A DNA stretch of 64,000 nt from Meloidogyne chitwoodi. Taxonomy: Eukaryota; Nematoda; Chromadorea; Rhabditida; Meloidogynidae. The position numbers and the translations under genes are program-made. Positions 55,266 through 64,000 of this stretch are shown here, in pieces (the first letter of the stretch is position 1; every line of letters begins with the position of its first letter). Location of the stretch: contig JACZZP010000013.1 in NCBI GenBank assembly GCA_015183035.1, positions 2,108,001 to 2,172,000 of the forward strand, written 5' to 3'. The notes under the pieces were generated by a model. That model saw only the letters and a program-made list of their open reading frames with translations. It was not told where the DNA came from and did no database searches.

Positions 55266-55885
55266 TTATTCATCATTCTCGTAAAAGCGTTGACGATAAA
55301 CTGGAATTAATTTGGCAAAGCGCTTCCAATCGCAGATATAAACGGTCAACAAAAAGAGAGATGCTGAAAAATTAAAAATATTTAAATTAAGGTTTATAAA
55401 GTACTAAAATCGATAAAACCCTTAAAACAATCCAAAGATATTTTAAACTTTTAAAGAATGTTCAATGGTGCAAATATGCATTGTATTAAATTTTTAAAAT
55501 GCATGTGAATCCATGAATTATAATTTTGCACAAAAAATATTTAGATAAGTTTTAAATAATTTATCTATTAAAAAAAGTTTGTGCGAATACAAGGGAGAAA
55601 TAAAATGTTGTCCACCGACAGGTATCGAACCCGCACCCTATGAAAATTATTTTTAGGTGTTTCGATCATCTCAATCAAGCGCTCTGTGATGTTTTAATTT
55701 TTTATTGACCATTAACCCAGTCTGAAGGTCTTTGACAAAAGAAAGGCAAACCTCCATATAGTGCATAAGAAGGATAACTAAAAAATATAAATTAAAATGT
55801 GCAAAATTATTTTAAAAATATACTAATTTTTGTTGACAGCTGCTCGTTTCAAGAAAGGATCTACTTTCACATAAGGCCACAACAT
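55266..55885 (-). CDS. Probable cytochrome bc1 complex small subunit, UQCR11 (subunit 10)-like
   Basis: Three exons join in phase to give about 62 residues: MLWPYVKVDPFLKRAAVN, NYYPSYALYG, ASLFLLTVYICDWKRFAKLI, PVYRQRFYENDE. It has one membrane segment followed by a DW-basic-x-P motif. The layout (short N-terminus, one helix, DW(K/R) and a basic end) resembles the UQCR11 family of complex III, but similarity is short, so the call is tentative. Its ATG is 173 bp after the TAF11 stop on the same strand. A tRNA-like element lies in an intron. Confidence 0.5.
55609..55691 (-). repeat. Intronic tRNA-like element
   Basis: Minus strand: AGAGCGCTTGATTGAGATGA, then GGTGCGGGTTCGATACCTGT and CGGTGGACA. 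The T-arm is near-canonical; the 5' half is worn. In an intron of the UQCR11-like gene. Confidence 0.55.
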
Positions 55886-56058
55886 CTTTTATTGGTCGAT
55901 TTTTCGATGGCTATTTAAAAAATAAAAACAAAAGTTGAAAAATATAAAAAAAAGTCAAGGAAATGAAATATGTATATATTAGTCAATTATAGGCTCAAAG
56001 TAAAAAATAAAATAAGAATTCCTCTAATTTTTTTCAGAATCATAAAAAGATAAAAATA

Positions 56059-57326
56059 TCAAAAGAATCGCCGTTCTAAAAATGTGCATCTTCTTGGACG
56101 TGCCGGAAATAGTTTTCCTTGTCTATCAAGCCTGTCAAGTGCCAATTGTAGATGACGAGGAGTCAAAGGCTCAGAAGATGTTTGAACTTCTTTTTTGGAA
56201 TGTTCAGCTACCCGTTCAGCTTTTTGGATGTCGAGTGCTTAAAAATAAGTTTTAGATTATCTTTCGTTGTAGGAGTTTATGACCCATTTTAAACTCCCTT
56301 GAAGCTTTTTCATTATCAGACAAAAATCAAAGCCCAAAAGGAACAAAGTAAGACTATTTGTTATAAAAAATCAAACCTTCTTCAATCAGCTCTCCAGTAA
56401 ATACTTTGGCCATTCCAGCAATTGCAATAACCACATTCTGACCAACAGAAACACCAGCAAATTGTGCTATTAACTAAACGATTTTAATTACTATTTAATT
56501 TAAAATAAGGAAAATAAACCCGACGAATGGCTGATTTTGGAAAGCTTGCACGTCTCATTGTCTCGTAACGTTCAAGTTGTTCTTGGGTAAAATTGGCGAG
56601 GAGAATTCTAAAAATATTTGATTAGAAGTAAATTTTGAAGAGAATCGGGAGATTTTTAACTTTTAACGTAAAAACCCGAATTATTTTTGGCAATTACTAC
56701 ACTTCCCAATTGGAACCGTCTGAACATGCTTAAAAGTAAAATACTAACTGCAATCTCTGACGAGCCAATTCATCCTCTTCATTTACTTTTTTAGGCAAAG
56801 GTAACAGAACATCATCTTCATTCTCTTCTAAAGCTTTTTTACCTTGACTAGTTGAAGGCATTAACTGTAGTAATAATTCTTCACCTTTTTCCAAGACGTC
56901 AATTTCCTCTTCATCTTTTTTTGACAACTTTTCTTCTTCAATGGAAGGAACAGATTTTGGTTGTTCAATAGAATTGATCTGAGTGTCAGAAGACTGAGAA
57001 GGAAGCTGAAAAAATCTGAGTTAAATCAACTGTAAAACCAAGTACATGGTTAATCAGGGAAATAAAAAACCAAGAAATTATTCCCTGAAGAAAATTCCAG
57101 AAAACCTGGTCAATAGAACATCAAAGTTCTCCACAATCCTGACCTTACGTTTAGAGTTTAATAAAAATAAAACCTCAGACTGTAAAGATTCCGTTATAAT
57201 ATCCTCCAATGGATCTTCAAGAAGTCCAAATGCCTCATCAAAGTCGACAATCTCTGCCTTTTTTGTCGTTTTGCTATGATGATGATGAGAAGTTGATGAA
57301 GACTCATCATTATAAATTCTTTTCAT
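56059..57326 (-). CDS. taf11: TAF11, TFIID subunit
   Basis: Five exons give about 260 residues. The N-terminus is acidic with a His run (HHHHSKTTKKAEIVDFDE). The histone-fold C-terminus contains LLANFTQEQLERYETMRRAS, FPKSAIRRLIAQFAGVSVGQ, NVVIAIAGMAKVFTGELIEE, ALDIQKAERVAEHS and PLTPRHLQLALDRLDRQGKL. TAF11 pairs with TAF13 in TFIID and contacts TFIIA and TBP. The conserved domain is complete, with an insert of about 12 residues before PLTPRH. TCTCTTTTTAG lies upstream of the ATG. Probable first gene of a minus-strand cluster with the UQCR11-like gene. Confidence 0.94.
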
Positions 57327-57636
57327 TTAAATTAAAGATAATTTAATGCTAAAAAGAGAAAAAGGATTAAAATAAAAGAAATGAGAAGAAAAAGCATGGA
57401 TTTTCAAACGGATCTGGAACTATTTATGCTGATTTATGGAATACAATGTCCTAACTAATCTACTCAATTTGCGCAGACTCAAAATGCATATTATTGATTT
57501 TCCTTATAATTTGAATTTTTGCGTAAAAATAAACAAAACGCCAAAAAATGAGATAGTATTAGGTATACACTTTCTATATCAGAGAAAGTTTTTTTTTGTT
57601 TTGTTTTTGTTTCGGGTGCACCCGAGTTGTGTTGTT

Positions 57637-57697
57637 TTTGTTTGTTTTTTGTTTGTTTTTTGTTTGTTTTTTGTTTGTTTTTTGTTTGTTTTTTGTT
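57637..57697. repeat. Microsatellite (TTTGTTTTTTG)n
   Basis: Five or so perfect 11-bp units. The plus frame across it (57436-57750) is an artefact. Confidence 0.9.
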
Positions 57698-57889
57698 GTT
57701 TTTTATATTTTCTAACGAGTATTTTCTCCCTCACATGCGCGCGATGCTAAAAATTAAAAAAAAAATCTTAAAAACTTTAGAAATTTGATATTTTTTAACA
57801 TTTTCTTTTATAGTTCGGCAGCGAACTTCTTCAACTTGCTGTACGTGGCAGCCGTTTATAGTTTTTAAATTTTATTTAAATTTTTATTC

Positions 57890-58690
57890 TTTTTATATAA
57901 TTAAATTAATTTTTGAAATTACAGTCAACTGATGTGTTCAACCTGCTGATGATCAACTGGAACTTCTGGTTCAGCTCCACTTCAATTGGCTTCAGGGTTT
58001 TTTTTGAATTTTTTGATTTTTTTAAACATTTTTCGCTTAGGATCTGCAACGTGGCCCGATGGTGAATTTGGCTTTCCTTTGATCCTTGTAACAACTTGCT
58101 TTTCAGGATGCTCTTCATGGATGATCAATGGATGGACATGTTCAAGGACGATGGGAGGATGGTTTATTTTTTATTTTTTTTTCTAGATTTTAGTGTTCGT
58201 CTACGGCTGATGGTACTCAACTGGTGCTGCTGATGTCTTCTGGGCGAGGAAATGGGTGCTGTGATCAACTCTTCATGGTTTAATTTCTTTTTTCTTTGAA
58301 TTTTTTACCAATTTTTCGTTAAGATCTTCAACAGCGCCGATTGGTGAATTTTATGGTTCTGAATGTTTCTAAACTTGATCTATTCAGGATGCTCTACATG
58401 TACATTCAATTCAAGGATGATGTGTTCAACATGGGACGATGTTGTGCTGGTTTATTTTTTTGGGTTTAGGGGGGGCTTTCTATTTTTAGGCAGGTATTCG
58501 CCTACGGCTGCTGTTGGTCGTCTACACTGATGTGACGGCAACCTCTTCAACCGTTTTGTTTTTTAAATAAGAATTTTTTCATTATTCTTTTTCAGTTGAT
58601 GCCTGCTCTGATGGTTGCACTGTTGATCGTCTACTGGAAATGGAGAATATGTTGGTGGCTCTTGTGCTCCACCTCTCAACTTGTAAGTTT
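57890..58690 (+). repeat. Degenerate tandem block, about 290-bp unit
   Basis: Two units share TTAGGATCTGCAAC / TTAAGATCTTCAAC, GATGGTGAATTTGG / GATTGGTGAATTTT, TTCAGGATGCTC(T/A)(T/A)CATG, TTCAAGGA(C/T)GATG and TGGTTTATTTTTT in order. A third partial unit follows (TTCAGTTGATGCCTGCTCTG). GC is higher than in the surroundings, and blocks are bounded by TTTTCAG-like sites as if exon-intron pieces were duplicated. No long frame survives. Confidence 0.5.
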
Positions 58691-59214
58691 GGAAAAAATA
58701 TAAAAATTAAAAAATGCAAGCTAAAAAATTTAAAGCGCGCGAATTCCCCATTCCTCCTTTCCTTTATTCGTTCATTTTTTCATTCGTTTTTTTCATTTTC
58801 TTTACTTGTTTAAATTTCAAACTTTTTGTACAGCTTTATAGATTTAGATCAACTCAACATGGTGTGAACTGGAAGAACTGCAATGGAAAGGATGAACATC
58901 AACTGCAATGGAATCATTCAATAGGTTAGCGTTTTTAGAAAAATTTAGCTCCAAGGAAAGCCGAGAAGCCTGTGACTATTTTCCTGGTTTGTTAAATTTC
59001 GAAGCAAGAGGGGTCACGTCACTTTTTTTTAAAAATTTCATTTTGGCATAATGTTTATTTCTTTTACACACTATTTCGCATGTTAGAGAAGAAAAGATAA
59101 TACTGTATTGTTTACTTGTTTTTAACGATTTTTTATCTTTAAGCCTTTATTTTTCATTATCTAATCTCGTGAATCTTTTAATCTTGTTTATCTATTTAAT
59201 CACTTTTTAAGGCT

Positions 59215-60165
59215 TTTTCAGATCAAGTTGCTTTTTCTTCACTTTTAATTACTCCACAGTTTAATTCTACGAATCTATTAGCTACACAATTTGCTCTACA
59301 TTTGTTTAATTTAAAATCGGATGGAAATGTTCAACATTTTGCTTTGGTTTCGCCTCTAATAGACAAGAATTTCAACATGTTTAAAGCCTTTTGTTGATGA
59401 TGGACGTCTTTACGCTTTATTTGGCAATTCATATGCTCAAAAACTTGTTAAAAACGTGGAAAGTTTAAGGTTTTTAAATTTTATTATACTTGCTTCCTAA
59501 AAAGACTGAGTTCTATTGCTAATTAACATCTTCTGTTTTTAGTTTCGCTTAGTTCTTATCGTACTGTTGACCGGAGACATGAGGACAGGCGCGAAGTAAC
59601 AATACAACATCATCTCCTCGCGGACATCTCCTCAACCTTTACTTTTCTTGTATTTGGACAATGCAGTGGTATAATATTCTTTATTTTTTGATACTGTGAA
59701 CGAGGCGTTTCTTCTATAGTTTTTTTTTGAAAGATATTTCTGTTCTGCTGGACAAATTGAAGATTATGATGTTGAGGAAAAGACGTTAAGGATCAAACAT
59801 TTTCAAAGCTACCGAGACACGTTCTTTCTAACTCGATGTATTCGTCGCGAATATCTCCTTCAATTGTTGTGCTCTTTTATTCTTCTGATGCTGTGACAGA
59901 AAAGAGCAAAAATAGGTTGTTTGAAGTTGGAAGAATATTCGATTATGTCGAGGTTTCATTAATGATTTCACTTTTATTAAATTTATTTAAAGATAATTCA
60001 ACAAATTGGAACACTTGCCGAATGTCAAATTGATGAATCAGATCGTTCCTCATCCACGCTCTTTGGCCTTATTTTGCTGTCAGCTACAAGATGAATATTC
60101 AGGTTGGACTCATTAATCAGACGAATCAATTCTTCAAACTTTGATGATTTGCCTGGCCTAACAGG
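59215..60165 (+). pseudogene. Broken inverted copy of the unidentified gene at 52488-54511
   Basis: The plus strand carries diverged pieces in parental order: SLLITPQFNSTNLLATQFAL, then FALVSPL, a frameshift, VDDGRL with ALFGN, later SPSIVVLFYSSDAVTE (parent QSIVVLFHSSNAVTE), then MNIQVGLINQT (parent MNIQIGLINQT). Stops and frameshifts separate them, and the region for the last two exons is not seen. Non-matching sequence fills the intron positions, so it is a DNA-level duplication in opposite orientation, about 5 kb from its parent. Confidence 0.85.
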
Positions 60166-62472
60166 AGTAAACGACTTTAGCTTAGGTTTTCTTTAATTTA
60201 ATGTATTCTAGAATGGGTTCTTATATTTTGAAGTCCGTGTTTTAAAGCAAAAATATCTATTTTTACTTTATTTTTCCTCTTTTCTTCTTTTCTCTATTTT
60301 TTCCAATCAACTCTTTCTTGCTTTTCTTCATTATTAATCATTATTTCCGGAGAAAATTCTTTTACTTTAAGAATAAGTTTTCTCATATTTTTGCTCTTTT
60401 TTTAAGTGTGTAGTAGTTTAGTTAACAGTTGAAAAAGAGAGAAGGAAACTGACCCATTTTCTTTTCTATAAGTATTTGGTGGAATGAACGGAAAAAGTGT
60501 AAAGTGGTGTTGTATTGCTTCTTTGACCGAGAATTTATATAATTATATTTTTCATTTTTCTTGTCTTTTCTATTTTTATTCAACATTGAAAGAAAATTCC
60601 GATAAAACTTCTTTTACTTCTCAAAAAATACTTGTTCTTAAAAGAAGTTTATTTCTGAATGCTTCATTTCTTCTTAATTTTGTACTTCTATATTTTGCTC
60701 CTGATTCTTGAATTATCTTCAAGAATGTTTAATTTTATTACATTAACATTTCTTTTTCCTCACCCAAAAATATTTTGTCCATTTTTCTTCTCAAAAAATC
60801 AATCAAAATTTCTTTAATGAAAAAACAACTGTTGTGAATATGTTTGTCCTTCTTGCTACAAATATTCTCTTCAAAATTCGCGCATAAACCAGCCATAAGC
60901 AAATAAATAAATACTACTAATTCGCACTCTTTTTCGTTGTTACTCTTTATATTTTCTCTTAGAAGAAATTCCTTCCTTATAATAGTTTTTTCATCGTTAG
61001 TAGAATCAATATATATATAAGTATGTGTGTATATAGATAAAAATGTGAAAAATAGTTTGAACTAAAAGAAAATATTGTTTTGTTTGTGAATTGGTTTGGG
61101 TTTATTACAGTTAGGAGTAAGGTTTTTTTCGATATTTTGAAGCATTAATTTGGTTAATATTTTAGCCCAGACTCTAAAATAAATTTCTAGGCTTTATCTA
61201 CCAACCTTTTTTTGTTGGTCGACTACTCTTACTATAAATTTTAGCTGCATTTATATTCCTTCACTTATTATGTAAATATATTTTCACAAACCTTTTTTTT
61301 CTCAATGAAGCCAATATTTTTTTGTCTAGAGCCAACACTAAAAATTGATATTATTATGTTTAATATATTTAATAGCTAAATTTGTGTTTCATAAGTTGCT
61401 TCGAAGAATATCTTTTTTTAATTGTGTTTCCGAAGCTTGTAATTATCGAAACAAATTTTTGAATGTTTTTATTATTTTAGATATTCTCTTATTTTTAATA
61501 TTTTCTTTTTTTATAAAAATGTAATAATATGTAACAATATTTCGGAAATTCTTTTCAATAATATTTAATCTTGTATCAATATTCATTCTAATCTGCTTAT
61601 TTTTTTTTATGAGAGAATAATAATTTGTGTATGTGCAGCAGAAATATATATCTATTTTTACATTTTTAAATATTATTATAATATTATTTAAGCACATTCT
61701 TTATATTTTCAAGGTCTTCTACTTTTTTTGTGTGTATCTGTTTTTATGTTTATGGAAGTTGTGATTCTTATTTTTTTAATTTTTTAAGTTAACAAATTTT
61801 GGTAATTTTAAGAAAACATCTTTTTTACTTTTTTTTTATCTTTCATTATTTTTATGTCAATAAATTGGGGGAGAAAAAGGTTTAGAAAAAAGAGAAAAAT
61901 ACCTCTATATTATTTTAAACGTGTTAGCGAGAGACGAATTAATTTTTTGGTGGTATGTGTGGTGGTGGTGTTTTGATTTTTGTCAATGCTATAATAATAA
62001 AATATAAGGGAGAAGAATAATAAATAAAATAGAAAACTTAAAAAGTGCTCTGCTATTTGATTATATATTTATTCTCTCTTCTTATTAATTTATCAGAATA
62101 TAACTTCGAGAATAAATAATTAATAGTAGTAAAAAATATAAGCATTTTAAAAAATCATTTAATTATTTTTTTTTTGCTTTTTTTATACTTTTGTCTTTTT
62201 ATTTTCCTCGTTATTTTTATTTTTTTTTTGAATAGAATTTTACTAATTTTAATTATAGGAAAATAAATACAACCGGATGAAATTCTGACTTTTCCAAGTT
62301 TTCTTGTATGGTGTGTGGCTAGCGCCGCCACAGACAACAATAAATATTATCTTTCTCTACTCTATCCTTAAAAAATAAATCAATACAATTCAATATTACA
62401 AAATCTTGTCTTTTTTTAGTCTTTTTGGTAATTTTTAAATTTTAATGTTTTATCATTTTTATCAATTCTAGG

Positions 62473-63379
62473 ATGATTTTAGTAGCAGCACTTATTTTTA
62501 TCTTTACAATCAGTCAATCACCAATAACAACAATTGTTTCTTCATCTTCATCTCTTCGTTTAATAAGCCATAAAACAAATCCTGGAGTTGCTGCTGCTTC
62601 AATTGGTTCACAAGAATTAATGGATGAATGGGCGCCTTATCGAATTGTTTTTTTGTTAATTTTGGTGGCGTCGTCAGTAGCACTTTGGGCTTCTTACAAA
62701 TTGCTTTGGTATATTTTATATTTAATATCTTGTGTATATTCCGGAAACATTTAAAATTCCGGATTAATCAGAATATTTCACAAACAAAAATTCCTGAAAA
62801 GAATTTCCGGAAACATAATTCTGGATTAATCAGAACATTTCAGAAATAGAAATTCCTGCAAAGAATTTCCAGAAACATAATTCCGGATTAATCAGAATAT
62901 TTAACAAACAAAACTTACTGAAAAACTGAATTACTTTCGGAATGTTTAAACTTTTTCTTTCCGGAAACTTCAGAATTTATGTTGGTAAAAAATATTAAAG
63001 TTTTATTTAATACATTCCGGAAAATATATATATTCTATTCCGGAAAGTTTATAATATAAAGTTATATATTAATTATATATTTTAATTTTTTAGTGAGCAT
63101 TCAGACGATGGAGAAGAGCAACATCAACAACGTATTATTGCTTATCAACCATTGAAACAAAATTCTCAACTTGTTTTATCACTAGATGGTCAAGATGATA
63201 ATTATGATGAAGAAAATTATTTAACAAATAATAAAGAGAAGAAAAATGGTTATAATAATTTAAAAAAGAATAATTATTCATTTTCTTCTTCTTTTGACGA
63301 TGAGGACGATGATGATTTAACTTGTCTTTTAGTAGGAAGAGAAGTAACAACAATCGCAACAACAGTAACATTAAAATAA
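62473..63379 (+). CDS. Small type I membrane protein, unrecognised
   Basis: Two exons (62473-62710, about 63094-63379) join in phase to give about 174 residues. It starts with a signal peptide (MILVAALIFIFTISQSPI), then a short luminal part (ELMDEWAPYR), one membrane helix (IVFLLILVASSVALWASYKL), and an acidic, Gln/Asn-rich cytosolic tail (EHSDDGEEQHQQRIIAYQP, FDDEDDDDLTCLLVGREV). No family recognised. TTCTAG directly precedes the ATG, consistent with a spliced-leader or UTR-intron acceptor. The intron contains a tandem repeat. Confidence 0.6.
62753..62930. repeat. Tandem repeat, about 64-bp unit, about 3 copies
   Basis: Unit AATTCCGGATTAATCAGAAT, ATTTCAGAAA and AATTCCTG(A/C)AAAGAATTTCC in the intron of the small membrane protein. 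Further CCGGAAA words follow to 63050. It shares the CAGAAT core with the arrays at 680 and 1950. Confidence 0.8.
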
Positions 63380-63934
63380 AATAAGGAGGATAAAAAATTG
63401 AAAAAACTTTATATTTTTAATTACTAAAGGAAAAACATCTCTTGAAACAATTTGTTCTCTTTTTTCCTTTTTATATATATCGCTCATTTCTCTGTTAAAA
63501 TTTCTGCGATATTATAATATTTAGGCGAAAGCATCTCAACATTTATTAGTATTTTTTATTATCATGTAATGTACCAAAAAAATTAATTATCTGACTTTTT
63601 TTGAATATTTTTGAAAAATTAAAAAAAAGCTTGATTTTGACAAATTTTTTTTTATTTGTCGGATAATTTTTTTCTTAAAAATAATTATTTTTATTAAATA
63701 TTATTTTTTACCAAGAATTTTAAACAAAAAATTTTTTTAGTTTAAATTTAAAAAATGAAAATTCTTGGTATTTTAGTTAAATTACCCTTTTTTCTTGTTT
63801 GTGTGCAAAGGTTTTGTAATTTTTCGATCTAAAGTGCCTTGCTGATCTCTAAAGCAAAAAATTGTTCTCTCTCTCTCTCTTTATTTTATCTCTTTTCCCT
63901 GTTTACAAAATATATATTTGTTTTTGTTTAAGGA

Positions 63935-64000
63935 TTTCAGAAGTTTGAAGAATCAGAAAAACATTTTAAAATGAAAACAAATCAGAAAAACATTTTAAAA
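63935..64000. repeat. Direct repeat AATCAGAAAAACATTTTAAAA at window edge
   Basis: Two 21-bp copies about 28 bp apart. It continues beyond the window and belongs to the CAGAA word family. Confidence 0.6.

Larger units (their letters stand above)
57327..62472. other. 5-kb region with repeats and one pseudogene, no intact gene recognised
   Basis: Contains a TTTGTTTTTTG microsatellite (57637-57697), a degenerate tandem block (57890-58690) and a broken gene copy (59215-60165). From 60200 to 62470 I see only AT-rich sequence, with no supported exon. The frame at 62155-62340 (-) has some coding-like residues (VAALATHHTRKLGKVRI) but joins nothing. Confidence 0.5.

Noticed and set aside
57436..57750. 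104-codon plus frame with FVCFLFVF repeats
   Set aside because: Translation of the TTTGTTTTTTG microsatellite.
1..64000. CRISPR array, prokaryotic operon, phage or viral genes
   Set aside because: No regularly spaced direct repeats with unique spacers. Genes are intron-rich and eukaryotic throughout. No reverse transcriptase, integrase, capsid or transposase frame was recognised.

Overview
The window is eukaryotic nuclear DNA and very AT-rich. Genes are split by many short introns (about 40-300 bp), most starting GTTTTT or GTAA and ending TTTTAG or TTTCAG. A MAB-3-type protein with two DM domains, the small genes, tight same-strand gene clusters and Asn/Gln-rich low-complexity tracts all point to a nematode. 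A plant-parasitic tylenchid such as Meloidogyne is my best guess, but that is inference. No bacterial, plasmid or phage features were seen. CDS entries give the span from start to stop codon including introns; exons were joined by hand from splice signals and reading-frame phase.

Layout. 0-9.6 kb: GILT-like thiol reductase (-), a small secreted or membrane protein (+), KRI1 (+), DNAJC9 (-, with a hAT-like MITE in an intron) and a small coiled-coil protein (+). 10.0-17.4 kb: a same-strand run of BCS1, a shortened UTP13/TBL3, and PNO1; two of the three act in small-subunit ribosome assembly. 17.5-21.4 kb: no genes; a TIR element and a palindrome of about 2.5 kb. 22-26.2 kb: mab-3-like DMRT gene (-). 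26.2-35.5 kb: AT-rich gene desert with a second hAT-like MITE, foldback repeats and short tandem repeats. 35.5-37.9 kb: SCP-type CTD phosphatase (-). 41.2 kb: broken copy of PNO1 exon 1. 41.6-46.1 kb: RPS6 (-), divergent from VPS25 and TRMT61A (+), which are 11 bp apart.

46.2-50.3 kb (-): HP1-like chromodomain protein, a small predicted membrane protein, then spartin, with gaps of about 105 and 77 bp, as in nematode operons. Three repeat insertions sit in the HP1 introns. 52.5-57.3 kb (-): TAF11, a UQCR11-like subunit, a doubtful small membrane ORF and an unidentified gene of about 397 codons. 57.6-60.2 kb: microsatellite, degenerate tandem repeats and a broken inverted copy of the unidentified gene. 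62.5-63.4 kb: a small single-pass membrane protein (+).

The most striking non-genic signal is a family of about 25 tRNA-like fragments. Each carries a T-arm or B-box core (GGTTCGAACC or close), and many lack any upstream A-box. They lie mostly inside introns and recur through the BCS1-UTP13-PNO1 cluster in antisense orientation.
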